64,000 nucleotides of DNA from Bugula neritina (taxonomy: Eukaryota > Bryozoa > Gymnolaemata > Cheilostomatida > Bugulidae), in NCBI GenBank assembly GCA_964035545.1, contig OZ037770.1, positions 10,008,973 through 10,072,972 of the forward strand, read 5' to 3'. The notes beneath the pieces are model-generated. The model had not been told where the DNA came from and did not search any database. It saw nothing but the letters and a program-made list of their open reading frames with translations. Position 1 is the first letter of the stretch. Each line of letters begins with the position of its first letter. Both the position numbers and the translations under genes were made by a program. This document shows positions 26,001 to 39,300 of this stretch, one piece after another.

Positions 26001-29000
26001 ATTTTTATTCCTATTACGTAATCTCAAATCACTAATTACAACATTTTAGCAATACTAAAGTGAAAAACAATTTTGCCTCCACTGGGAATCGAACCCTGCA
26101 AGCAAGTGTGCTACCATCACACCACGGAGGCCACTGGGTAAACTCAACACTACATCCCACCCAGTTCCCCGAACTCCACTGGCCTACCTACTACTCCTTC
26201 AGTCTTCAGGCTCTCCTGGCCTCTCCACTTCCTCGGAGTACTACTACTGCATTTTACTAAAGGCCCGAAATAGCTTGAAAAATAATTGCCCCCACTGGGA
26301 ATCGAACCCGAGACCTCCAGCTTGCAAGCAAGTGTGCTACCATTACACCACGGGGACACTGGGTAAACATAAATTAAGTGAGCTGACAAGTACCTCTAAC
26401 AAGTATGCACGCAGTTGCAATATGTACATGTATATGCATCCATCCTTTTTATATAAACCGAACCATTAGTAGAACCACTAGCGTGCTACAAAGTTTTTAA
26501 ACTGTGCAATAACCATCACATAAAAGACCACCTGAGAATGAGCCTTGAAAAAGATTATTTTTTTGACATACATTATTTTAGTTGCGGTCAGCAATAAATT
26601 GTATTTTAAGCCTCTGTTTCCATGCCCAGTTGATCTAACCTTTGATGATTACATGACGGCCTAAGAGTCCTACTAGTATAATTATATATTTTAGGGTAGA
26701 CAAGTAAATGCACAATGAATAGTGTGATATTTTTAAGAAGTGAATAGTCTAAAAATCATTACAGGAAAACAAATAAATGTAATCCTTGTATTAGTGATTG
26801 TTGTCCTTTACTAAAGTTGTGGCTAACACAATGCTGTACTTGGACAATAATTGCCAATCAAGGAAGTGGAAGCTTGAGAGCCTGGTTAGTGTCTCATAAC
26901 GAGAGCTGCTAACTTTGTCTGATCAGAAGCATTAGTGGTAGTGTTGGTAGTGCTGAGTTTACCCAGTAGTTTTTGTGGTGTAATGGTTAGTGTGCCTGCT
27001 TGTAAGGTGGGGGGGGGGGTTCTCAGGTTCGAAACTTAGTTGGAGCAAAAGTCTTATAATTAATTCTATAAAAACACATGCTCACTCACTCACGCAAGCA
27101 AGTTTATAGTCGCTATCCCTGTGAAAAACCCCTGATATTTAATTCTATAAATCAAAGTCTTATTGTAATGTCAAGTATCACTATAATTTGTTGATCATCT
27201 CTAAACAACATACCACGTGATAGTTCTAGTTAGAATGTTTAACTTGATTTGCCTCGATGCAGGACGTGACATACAAGGATGAGCATTACCACGAGAACTG
27301 CTTCCTCTGTGCCTGCTGCAACAAGACTCTGGCTAACACACAGTTCCTCACTCACGGCACCTCCCTGATATGCGAGAAATGCTATAACAGTGACTATGCA
27401 GAGACTTGTGATGTTTGTCGACTGTTATTTAAACACGGTAAGTGATGACAACTCCAAAACATGTACGACTTTTATAGAATAATGATTTATTTTCCTATTC
27501 CTGCTGATTTGATGAAAATATTTAAAACTTGAAATGCATTATGAATTGGAACTATACATTTCAATCATTCACAAATTCAAGCGTTGATTTTGCTGCGATG
27601 TATAGGAATGGAGAAGATTGAATATTCTGGGAGAAAATTTCATACAAACTGCTTTGTTTGCCTGAAATGTCACAAATGTATTGGACAGAACACCTTCATG
27701 CCAATGGGAGACAAGTTCATGTGCACAAACTGTTACAATGATAGCCATGCTTCTAAATGCGGAGGATGCGGGAAGGTGGGTGGTTCACAGGGGCCTCGTA
27801 TGCTGAAGTTTTGTTCTATACGTGAGACATGCTAAATCTGATTGCTTGATCACAGCTGCTGCAAGCAACGCTTTTCTAAGTCCAACTAGTAGTTCAAATA
27901 AATTAATTAAAAACTATTCACTAAACTGAATTAAGTTTGTTTAGCATGAGTTAGATGTCTTGAGTGTGCTTAAGGTGATTGTAGTGCATTAGCTACCAGT
28001 TGTAGTGGGTTTGGTGATGTGAAGCTACCTACGTACTACAGTCTGTAGTTTTATTGCTGAGATTGCTTATACTTTGAAAGAAGAGACACACCAGCCATAT
28101 TGTCCTGCATTCTGAAAGCTTACCGCATGCTGTTTGCAGATAATCTCCAAGTCGGGGATCAGGTTTGAAGGCTTGCTCTTTCACAAGGAGTGTTTTGTGT
28201 GCAGATCTTGCCGCACGTGCCTCGCAGGTGTTAAGTTTGCCGTGAGAGACGCCCATCCTTTCTGTACCGAGTGTTTTGCTAAGAAATTCTGCAAGAAATG
28301 TGAACTTTGCCTAAAACCAATTGCAGGTATGTTTATTATATTCAAGCATAAGAAGAATTGGATTTAGCTTAGGATAACAATTTCCCTGTAAACTTGCATA
28401 CATATTTTTCGCAAGTTTTTTATATCAAGTTATCTTGAAATCGATGCGTTGAACTTTTTTATGAAGTTCTACAGTTGTCTCAGTTGCATGTGTCTGAACT
28501 GCTTCAGGTGTAGTTTGGAATGAAATATTTGATTTAATTTTGAAAAGTAACGCTAGTAAAATAATGATGCAGTATGTGTACATGGCAAACAGTTTCGCTG
28601 AAGTTATATTAAAGAAAAATAACTGCTTTCTAAAGGCATGGTTTTTTAAATAGCATGTATTAGTTATTAATTTTATTCTATAAAAGGTTTGTTGGGGTAA
28701 ATCTGTACACAAGAAAACTAATTGTGCTGCAAGATCACAAAAAATTAACAAAACCAGTCAAATGCCACATCTTTATAACTTGATGATTTTTTAAAATGTC
28801 TTTGATTGCAGTAATCTGTATGCTATCTAATTATTTACATGGATAAGAGATGGTGTTATTTTGGCTCCGTTTTTGAATGTAACAATTGTTCATCTTTTAG
28901 GACTAGGTAGCAGTACCAAGTTTGTCACATTCGAAGGCAAACAGTGGCACTCCCAATGCTTCAGATGCTTTCAATGCACAAAGAATATTTCAGGCGAAGG

Positions 29001-29046
29001 CTTCTCTATAAAGAACTCTAAAATAGTCTGTGCTAGATGTGTGTGA
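23067..29046 (+). CDS. FHL2: Four-and-a-half LIM domains protein (FHL family)
   Basis: Five coding exons in phase: 23067-23219, 27263-27437, 27606-27775, 28140-28326 and 28901-29046 (TGA), giving 276 residues; human FHL2 has about 279. It starts with a half LIM zinc finger (CTSC...CLKC) followed by four full LIM domains with regular Cys/His ligands: CQKC...HENCFLCACC...CEKC; CDVC...HTNCFVCLKC...CTNC; CGGC...HKECFVCRSC...CTEC; CELC...HSQCFRCFQC...CARC. The RRKM-type spacing, 'YKDEHYHENCF' and the 'GLGSSTKFVTFEGKQWHSQC' start of LIM4 follow FHL2 closely. FHL proteins are zinc-binding scaffolds at actin structures, muscle Z-discs and in transcription complexes. The symbol marks the family; the FHL1/2/3 split is vertebrate, so strict orthology to FHL2 is not claimed. 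The ATG follows an acceptor at 23057, so a 5' non-coding exon is expected. Confidence 0.95.
24236..24325. repeat. Short tandem array, 31-32 bp unit in FHL intron 1
   Basis: Three copies of GTAAACCACTGCCCTGCAGC plus AAATGCAGRCA, the last one degenerate. Confidence 0.85.
26070..26365 (-). repeat. Two tRNA-like sequences in a dispersed repeat
   Basis: On the minus strand both copies (26073-26131 and 26284-26356) have an A-box-like TGGTGTRATGGTAGCAC and a B-box GGTTCGATTCCC. The right copy has a pairing acceptor (GTCCCCG with TGGGGGC) and D-stem, but its anticodon stem (CTTGC against CTGGA) does not pair. The left copy lacks about 13 bp before the B box. Both are preceded by GTTTACCCAGTG. They look like tRNA-derived repeats or pseudogenes, not working tRNA genes. 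Confidence 0.65.
26955..27060 (+). repeat. Third tRNA-like copy with G-run
   Basis: The plus strand carries the same flank (GCTGAGTTTACCCAGT), TGGTGTAATGGTTAGTGTGCC and B box GGTTCGAAAC, with a run of about 12 G (27008-27019) where the anticodon 3' side should be. Same family as 26070-26365. Confidence 0.6.
27075..27145 (-). mobile_element. 3' tail fragment of the tRNA-Thr SINE, reverse orientation
   Basis: Read on the minus strand it contains ATCAGGGGTTTTTCACAGGG and ATAGCGACTATAAACTTG, matching the tail of the copies at 14716, 39822 and 51302. Confidence 0.75.
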
Positions 29047-29686
29047 TTACTTTTAGACATCAGTGTGTATGTTGATTAGTCTAACAACTTGAAAATATTA
29101 TATAGACAGTAATAATCTATCAGCTAAAATGTGCTATAACTATAATAATTTCGTGATATATTTTATATATGTATTTAATATTATTATATGGTTTTGTTAG
29201 AATGTTTTTCATTGCTTATGTCTCAGAACTTTTATTTTATGCATTGTAAATGCATGCAACCGCTAGAACTGTCATCAGCTACTTTAAATTCCAAGCACAT
29301 GCTTTTCCATACATACCCGCTTATGGGTGACTGGCTATGTGTGAGTGGATTATTCATTGTGACAAGTTCGCAGTCATGAAATGACACATACTTGCATTAT
29401 TTTATAGCGTTTAAAAAGAAACAATTAGCCATTAATATTTTAGTTTTTCAACCATGTGACTGTTGAATGATAGCTCACTTATCATACTGATAATTGTTGT
29501 CACGTAACTATTCACAAGGGACACGAATTCATACAATATTTTTGAATGGAGATGGAATTTTATTTTCAGTCTAATAGAGAGACAACTCCTAACAGCAAAA
29601 TTTTATTATTTTATATAAATTCTTTGCTCAGCATTAGCTATCTAGCTTTTTTGCAGTGTAAAATTTAGTTACTTTATGGAATATAA

Positions 29687-29704
29687 AATAAACTTTGAAA
29701 TAAA
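29687..29704 (+). terminator. Candidate poly(A) signals of the FHL gene
   Basis: AATAAA at 29687-29692 and again at 29699-29704, about 640 bp after the FHL stop. They are the first strong AATAAA hexamers I noticed downstream; no cDNA supports them. Confidence 0.4.
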
Positions 29705-29859
29705 TAATTTTTAAAACTTCTATAAAAGGTTGCAACTTCCTGATTGGCAAAGAGTTGCATTTAAAGTAAACTTTGTAGATCTCTTTGAAAATTTAAATTC
29801 TATTGCAATATGGCGTTAAAACATACAAGTTTAAAAACTGTTATTCTACTAATAGCTAA

Positions 29860-29865
29860 TTTATT
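29860..29865 (-). terminator. Candidate poly(A) signal of the lebercilin gene
   Basis: TTTATT on the plus strand (AATAAA on minus), about 490 bp after the lebercilin stop. If real, the two convergent genes end within about 200 bp of each other. Confidence 0.3.
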
Positions 29866-30351
29866 AGTAAAAACTAAAGTAAATTGCATTGCAATAATAT
29901 AACGATCATATATATTATACATTTCCATAATAATTTTAGATATTATTATCTTGAGTTTAGCCAACATTACAACTAGGAAAAGAATAGTTAAGCATATTTC
30001 GAATGCTAGAATAACATTATTGCTTATTTCAGTTTTTATATAAAAAGGACACAGCATACAAATTTATAGTTACATGTATACTAATAATAACATAGTATTT
30101 GTGTATCTAGTTGATGCTTCATGAATGATAAATTACATAACGAGGGTAAAAGTTCAATAATCAAACAAACGGGAATCAATCAGATAATTTCAATCAAATA
30201 GAGAAACAACTGGCAGGAATTAGGGGCAAATAGTGAACACATTAACATAGCATAGAAAACTTGAAATAAAATCTATAGATATACATTTAAGAGTATTGTT
30301 TGCAAGGTAACATTCTTCAATAAAATCAATATCCGAACAGCTAGCAATAGA

Positions 30352-33300
30352 CTAGAGCATGACCTCTTCAAGGTCATCGTCGAAATCATCAATAGCCCGA
30401 ACTGTAGGCTTATTGTGAATAGTTGTGTTGTTAGCGCGTGGGCGGAGGGGAAGGACTTTATCATTAGAAACTGGTTTAGAGTTGCTTTCCCATGGAAACT
30501 CTGATCTATCTCCCTGAGCTGCTGGTTTAGGTTTTTGACTAGTTGCAAAAATATCATCGCTATCGTCAAACAATGATGGCTGCTTGCGTGTTTGGGAATC
30601 TCCAAAAATGTTATTTAGGGTACCAGTTTTCTTAGCCCCGCTCACTGACGAGTCCTTGACCTTCCAAGTGTTGGTGTCCTCAGCCTCTAGCCTCTGTCTC
30701 GTCTGCTTATCCTGAGAGCCGAATGACGTCGGATCATATCCTCCAAAGTCTAACGAGTCATCGTCGTCAAACAGCGAGGTTTTCTTCTTTCTTCTACCTT
30801 CCTCACCAAAGAGACTACTGTTTCTCGCACCAGTTTTATTTGCTGGAAGACCACGATACAAGTTTTCATCTGTTTGCCGGAAGCTATAGGAATAAAAAAA
30901 GTATCGTGAGAAACTTCATGACGCTAAAAGCAGTCAGATTTAAATTTGCAGCAAACAGGGAGAGGTGCTTCAGATATAAGCAAAGGGAACTTTGTTTAAA
31001 AGTACACAAACCTGCTTTGAAGAGCATAATCAAGGAATAAATACTTCATTAAAATAAAATGAGAGCTTTATAATAGAGTCTGACAAACCCAGAAGTGTTG
31101 CACCTTTATAACTTAATTAACCTACTAGCTACGCCATCACCAATATGCGGGGCAGTATCAAGTAGATGAATTGCATATATAATGGCAATGCCTTTTGATA
31201 ATCTGTTTGCATGTGTTGATAAATACGAAAAATGACAGACCAAAACAGCCGTAAACAAAAAGTTGCGACTTTCTGTCTACAGAAATAACTGTTTGGTCAA
31301 CAGTGAGGCGGATATTGTTTGCAATCCTCTATACTGTCACTTTTAATGAATACCATAGCCCAAGTAGAGGCAAATCAATAGAGTTGAAGAAGAATGATCT
31401 CACAGGGAAAATGCTTCGGTAGATTAGAAGCAGAGTTTTATTAAAACTTAAACCATAAAAATGTCTGACTAAATTCAACATTTGAAATAAACAAGGAGCA
31501 AGCTTACAATCACTATAAGAGGAGATAACTTCTAATACATAACTTAGATCAGTAATAGTAATGAGAAAACAAAAGGATTTTAATGTTAAAAAGAAAGAAT
31601 ACAACTCCTAATGAAGAGAAGAACTCACTTATAATCTTTGCCTCGCTCTGAACCTTCTCTATCATCACCAGAAGTGAGGAAAAAGTCTCCGTTGAATAGA
31701 CCTTTAGAAGAGCTTTCAACTGCCTGCGGTTTTGACTTTGCGTTAATTGAGGGCGGGGTAACAGAGGAGCCTGTGGTACAATCAGGTTATAGGGCTAAGA
31801 ACAATGCAATGTATACATTCGAATTGTTCTATAAGCAGCTGTAAGTTGGGGGTGACTGAGTACAGTAGTTTGCGGTTCTCAATTTGAAGTTGGGGGTTTC
31901 AATTTTCCCCCCAACTCCAAACTCAGGAACTTTAAACGTCTGCACTAAATCACCCCAGCTCAAAGCTGCTTATAGAAAAATCCCATACATTCAGGCATCT
32001 AAAAGTGTAGTATATGCATTAATATACCTGTATATAGGCTATGCATATTCATATTTATTTATTATATAATCTAACCGAAATCTATTTCTTTCATTTTCTG
32101 TAGCATCAAATCTTTCTTTTTTCTTTCTTCAGCTGCTTTAGAATCTCTTTCTAGCCTTTGTTTTTCTTGTTCTCTAGCAATACGGGCTCTTTCCTCAGCT
32201 TCCTAAAATTGCCATTGATTTTGGTTTATATAATAGAAGAAGCTATGAAGAACCATGTATAAAAGATATAAAACTACAGGTTGCATCTATGATTCTGAAG
32301 ATCAAATAAAATGAGAGAAATCTTTCGTCAAACAACGCCGCTCTAGTCTTGTACATGTTTTCTTGACTACAATGAATCATGCGTGGTCCAAGGAAACAGC
32401 CATAACTAGTAGAGCACATGTTTAGATGAGTCACATAACAATCAGCCAATAAGCATCCAGTATACAGAGTGTCTCTACTCCATTCAGACCACCCACAATA
32501 TTGATAAGCAGACTAATAAACTAAATAGATGTGGCATGGTCAAAGAAATGCAACTCTATACAAAATCAGTAGCTACGCTTACAATATTATTAAATTTTTC
32601 CGTTATTAGAATCACCATAAGCCAGTTCAATAAATGAATGTGATATAAATCATTAAAACCAATGACCGCAGTAGCATTAAGGAATCAGAAAATCAAAAAT
32701 TTTACACTAAAAACTTATTCTAAAACAAGATAATCACAAAGATAGCATAGGACTACATTAAGTGCATTTTCGCATAGACTGCTAACAAGATCTTTTCATA
32801 AGTGGAGAATTGGGCTGCCTTGTGCAGATTTCATGCAATTAAAATGCTAAGCAAACACAGTGAAAAGATTCCTGCGGGAATGATCTTATTGACTAAAAAC
32901 TATTTAGGGAGCCCACTTTTTGCATTTCCTTTTTTATGTTTTATTATTTACTTTTACATTCCAATCAATTGTGTATTATTGAGTGGTGTTTCAACATGGT
33001 GTAGGGCAGTTGAGCAATCAACAAATACAATTGGTCAATGTAGTTTTTTCTCCTGCTGACAACGTATTGTGTGTGGCAGGCAAATCCCGCAGTGGGTTTT
33101 ATGCATATATATATGGTTTCTTACTTAATGTGCTCTTAGACTTAGTGGGACTCATACAAAGATTCAGATACAGGTGTGTGCTTTAGCATGCAAGAGTGCA
33201 CAACTTAAAAGTGACTGATTGAAGAGGTGAAGCTTTTACTCCGAGTAAATGAATTACTCAGCACTAGCTACAAAGGAAACCAGGTGCACTATGGGTATTA

Positions 33301-36300
33301 AAACTGGTCCTGTCAATGCATTGGTTGAATTTACGATCAGAAGTAGTCATGGTGCAAAAAAAAACGACCATAAAAACAAATCAATAAACATGACCCTTAG
33401 ACACGTGCTTGCCACGAGTTTGAAATGGAAATTGAAGTATTGGGGTATATACAAAACTAGCAAATCATAATGAAATTCTGCTAAAAGCGGACAAGGTATG
33501 ATGACTGGGGGGACAACTTATAAGATTAACCACAAACTAACCTTTTGCTTGACTAATAAATCCTCTTCCTAAAAGACGGGAATTAATTAATACAATCTCT
33601 AGAAACCAACTATGTGATTGGTTAAAAGATTTTAAAAATGTTGGAGACTTATTTGATAATTCATCAAATGCTATAAAAATAAGTCATTGTTACAGCCTTT
33701 GCCCGCCACCCGCGCAGGCCCACGGCGGTGAAAGGTGACCATTGTAGCAGCATTTGATGAATTCTTAATTAAAATTCTATAAATAGCATTTGCTCCAACA
33801 TATTTTCATAAATTTCTAACCAATCACATGGTTACATGATTCAACAATGTAGTAACAAAGTGACCAGACGCTTCCTTGTAAATAAAGCCAATCCGATACA
33901 CATGTATATATCTGACATATAGCATTTACAATTATTGAACTATTTTCAGTCATAGCGACTATGTGCGTTTGTGCAACTGTTTTAATAAAAACCCATTTTT
34001 GCATAAACATAAGGTTTACAACAGCTTCTAAAGACCTACCCACCAAAGGAAATATTTTAAAACTCACTTTAAACTATTTATTTAAAGGCCATTATGGAAA
34101 AAAATTACGAAGTTCTACTGCTCAAAGTATTGACACAGTTCACAAAGTTCTACTACTGCTGAGATAATGTGAATGTTGTAATTAGCTAAGCTACTATATC
34201 AGGTATGTAGAGATGAAAAAGTACACAAGGAGGCAAGTAGAGACAGAAAGACAAACAGACAGACAAACAGACAGACACACAGACAGAAAGATAGACTGAC
34301 CTCTCTAAACTTTCTTTCTCGCTCTGCCACTTCTTTGGCTCGCTGCACCTCCTTTTCCTTTGCTTCTCTTTCTTCTCTCTGTTTCTCTAGATAATCTCTT
34401 TCATACCTATCTCTATCTTCCTTAGCCTGTGAAATAAAGTATATATGATAAAATTATAAATAAATATGCTAGTGAGAAATTTATACATGGAAGTAAAGAT
34501 GAGCTCACAATGAGAGAAGAGGCTGAAATGGTGTGACTCATAAGAAAGTCACAAAATGATTCAATCCATACAGTTTTACTACTCATGGCTATGACTCATA
34601 ACATCTCTTCAGTCACACAGCTCTACTACTCATACTAGCTGGCAACTCAGTCACACAGCTCTACTACTCATACTAGCTGGCAACTCAGTCACACAGCTCT
34701 ACTACTCATACTAACTGGCAACTCAATCACACAGTTTTACTACTCATACTAGTGACTCAGTTTGAATAGTTCTACTACTCAGCATCAAATCATAAACTAT
34801 TTACAAATTCAATCTCACCCTGCGATCTCGTTCTTCTTTCTCGCGCCTTTCTCGTGCCTCTTTCTCCCTTTGCTGTCTTTCTTCTTGCTCTTTTCTCCGT
34901 CTTTCTTCTTCTTGTTCTCTTTCTCTCGCCTCATCTTCCTCTCTTTGCCGACGCCTTTGTTCATCTGCTAACCTGTAAACCCCAGTGAACGTTATCATAT
35001 GTCCCAGTATCACAGCAATGGCAATAGGTTGGTACTAACATTTGACCTCTGATTGACTTAAACATCTGTTGACTTATCAAATTTTAAAGTTTAAAATTTC
35101 AAACAGAAAAGCTGAATAGGATACTTTGGTATTGTTATGTGGAAACAGCCAACTATTGTTTAAAATGAAAAAAAATCTTTGGATATTTACAAAAAAATGT
35201 CAACAACTGAGATAAGTTTTACTTTAAAAAGTGTTCAATGGCTGACTATAAACACATCTAGACACACAGCATTGCAACTGCAAGAAGAGGTGAATAAACC
35301 CATACTGTAAAAAACTGAGATTGAATTTACTGAGAAAAAGTGCAAGTAGTGGTAAAATTCCCTTTTGAAATAAAGAAACAAGTGTGAAAAGCTAAGGTGG
35401 ATGCCTGATATATGAAGGAAAATCATTAGGTGAAAAAAACATTGCTTGTGACAAAACTGAAGTAAAGCCCTATCTTTACACTAATGATAATGATTATATA
35501 ATACAGTGAGTCAAATTAAAATCACAAGAAATCCCATACAAAATATTTAGGTACCCACGGCTGAAAAGAAGAAACACACAACATGATTTTTATAAGAGAA
35601 GGCATCAAAAAGTTGGAATCAAAGTTGATGTATACAAAGTAATAGCTAAAAGTAAATAGATTGTTTATGTATATGTGTTATATATTGAAACACAAACTTA
35701 AACTACAGGAAAAGATTACATAAAAAATCTCATCAAATATAAAAATGGAATGATTCTATTGGAAGCCTGTGTTGAAATTTTTAGTGAAAGCTGCTTCTAG
35801 TGACATTTGGGAACTAAAGAAATAATTTTAACTAAATGTATTAAATCATATTTCAGCAAAACCTAGCACACCTTTAATATGGAAGTAGAGATTGACAAGT
35901 GTGTGTGGAAATGAATAGATCTCTGTGAAATATCTTTAAACGTAAATGAACTTGGTAGTTTTCAAAACAGAAGCAATTTTGCACAAAGGGGAACGTCTTA
36001 ATTTTAAAAAATTAGTTTTATTCTCTAACAGCTTTTCAGACGGACTGATTATGACATTGTGTTGAACAAAAATAAACTGAAATAAAATTATGAGTAACCT
36101 TGACCAACTATTCTTATAGACTAGAACTACAATATGAGTCACTATTGGTTACTGACAGTCACTATAACTCACTGTAATACTACTACAGCTACAATGCATG
36201 ATCACCATCACAATTACTGACAGTCACTATAACTCACTGACGTGACTATAGTTACAATATATGAGTCACTATTAGTTACTACAACTCACTATAAGTCACT

Positions 36301-39300
36301 GTAAACTGTACAGTGATGTAACTACAGGTATAATGTACACACATCACCAGCAAATAAAGAAGATAAAAGCAAGAATGGTGCCCAGAAGTTACCCCTGTGA
36401 AGCTTACCCGTTGTCTATCTCAGGTATTTCAGTCGTGAAGAATGACTTAGTCACTTCAGACTTAACAAAGGTGTCGTCCCGACTATATGCATGACAAATA
36501 TTAAACTTAGGCTACAATCTGCTAAGACAAACTAAATAGGCAGAAAGTGTGGAAAGCAAAACTTAATAAAAGCTGACAAAACTTTAATTTCGCTGATAAG
36601 AACTCCTAATTTAGAAATAGACATGTTACGTTTTCAAAACGTAACTAGAAATATTTTATATAACAAAAAAGTTAGTATGTTCGACCAGAAAACATCACAT
36701 AAATAAGAAAATTAAATTTAAATATAATACGTATACTGTTACAAGCTGATTTCACGAGCTATATTAGAGTTATCCTCTCTTAGCCAAGTATGAAATCAAG
36801 AGCAGATAAGTCTGAAATGCAATCAAGTAATGAACTTGAGCCATTCAAGGTAAGGTGTACCTTTTGTTAAAACTTCCTTCCAGAGAATCTTTAGTTACTG
36901 TAGCTTTTGGACCAGAAATCTGCTTCTGTTTATTTACAATGGCTTCCCACGAGTTTTCTTTCTCAAACTTAGGAGTGTCGGGTGGCTTAGGCTACAACAA
37001 AGTGAATGATCTGACTACTAGATATTAGACATTCAGAATATTTTATTTGAAAAGTCAAACTTTTGCTCATGCTTTGCAGCAAAACGAAAGCTGTAAATTT
37101 TCTAGACTGATAACAATAATTTTTAGTAAAGAAAAGTAAAAAATTTAAAAAAATAAAATTTTAACTTGATTGATGCCTGTGGTGAGTTAGGAGAGTACAG
37201 TTGATTCAAGTTAGTATCCCCTGTTTCTGGTGAGACTTGCAGCAACGCTATCACAAATTGTGATTGGGCAAACAAAAATATATACTTGCTTTATTTTTGA
37301 TCTGAGTGCACTAAACATTTGCCAATGGTCAACATTCATGGAGCATGCTCAGACCTTAGCAATAAGAAAAGTAACGGCCCGTGAAAAATAGGGCTGTATC
37401 TAAAAATACAAACCAAAACTGTCTGCTCAGCCATGATTTAAATCAAATTTTAAAAGCAGAAAATTAAGTGCCGAACGACTTTGCGAATTTTCCAGTTGCA
37501 AATTTTTCAACTTACAGTAATTGATTTGATTGGCTGGCTCTTATATTGTTCCGGTGATTGTGATTGGTTGTTTGCAGGTTCTACAGATTTTCTTGGAGTT
37601 TTATCTTTGATGGTGTCTAATGTAGGCTGTCTCTTTTGTCTCTACAAGAAATATGCACCTCCAATTAATTCGACAACAGAAAAAAGAAAAACTATAATTT
37701 AGAAATGTTGCAACTATATTATTTTAATTATTACCATGCAACTGCAATTAAAATTAAATTAATATTTGTTACAGTTGAGTCAAAAAAATGGCAAGCAGTT
37801 ACAAAAAGCTGGTGCAGAGAAAATGAAATTGCTAACAATTGCCTCTTCAGTGGTGAGTACTATGAGTATTCAGGGCACATAATTGAAGATATCAATGAAT
37901 ATATTAAATTACCTGTCCATGACTGAGGGAAGAACTAGAAGTTGTATGAACAGATTTGATTGGATTATCAGCCTGTTTGTTTGATCTGATTGGTGGAACA
38001 AGAGCAGAAGAATTGGGAGACTCAAAGGATTGCACAGCTAGCTACAAACACAGCGTTACCACACTTGCACAATACAAAGAAGCCAACAGAGTTTACTAGC
38101 ACAACCCACAACAATTAGTCTAAAGCCATTAGCCCTTTACATTATTTCTCTGTAAGTAAATGTATTGGCGACAAAACACATAGCACTAATTTAGCATAGT
38201 AAGAGGAAAAGAGCAAATTACGAGCATTTTATGAAATAAATAGGACCACTCTAGATTAAATGAAGAATTTAGAAAGTTTCACCTTCTAGCTAATTTGTAA
38301 GGCAGGTTAAAAGTGTTTCACAACATGAAAGTATAAAGCAAAGTTTGTATTTTTCTCAGAAGCTTACTTCTTTAGCTTTGGCTTTTTGCTCTTCTCTTCT
38401 CTTTTGCTCAAACTGCTTAATTCTCTGTCTGGGAGATATATCTGGAGACTTTGCAGGAGGTTGATATCGAGCTGGAGGTTCTAAGGCTGGTAAACTGGAT
38501 ACAGAACCTTTACGTTGAGCTAGAGCTATCCGGTTCTGATATATATTCCTCACCTCCAGCTCTTTCTCCCGATCCTAAAGAAGATTCAATGATTGATTTA
38601 TTACATATCACAGACATGAAAATATGTTGCGAAATTCAGTGTAAATACTGGCCTTAATAAGTAGGCATGAACAAATGAGAAAAAAAAGTTAGAACTCTGT
38701 AGGATTATTTAGAATAAAGTATCATTTAAAGTATTTACAAAGTGGCATAAAAGCTATCTCTACCCCAAGCTCCTCTATATTTTATGGTTCGATATCTTCG
38801 GTCATAACTTGACAACCTCTAAATAGTTTGAAATAAAAATTTAGAGTGAGCAAGGATAGACAACCCTATATATTCAAATCATATTGACAAACCCTTAGAT
38901 GTATTTTAGTGTACTCCAGTTCAGCCTGCAAAGTTTCTAATTCTAATTTAGTTGCTGCATGCTTCTTCATCTGAGAGAGAGTTTCTCGTCTGTGAGACTT
39001 CTCTAAGTTTTCTATGTGTCGTTCCAATTGCTACAAACAAATGAGATAACTCCTGATTACTCAGACTACAGTTTACTGATTACTAAGACTACAGTTTACT
39101 CAGTTTACTGATTACTAAGACTAGTATTCAAATTGCAACAAACATAGGAAATTACTCCTTGTTACTCGAACCAAAGCTTGAAAAAACCTTAAACTTTTGC
39201 ACATTTTATGTGTCAGCCTTTGTTCACAATGTTTTTGAATGTACCTAGTAAAGGAAGACAACTTTGAAACCTAAGTGTCCAGAAAAAGACAATGTAAAGG

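Noticed and set aside
34762-34971. Plus-strand open frame rich in Phe/Ser/Leu
   Set aside because: Antisense shadow of the Arg/Glu-rich lebercilin exon 34972-34819.
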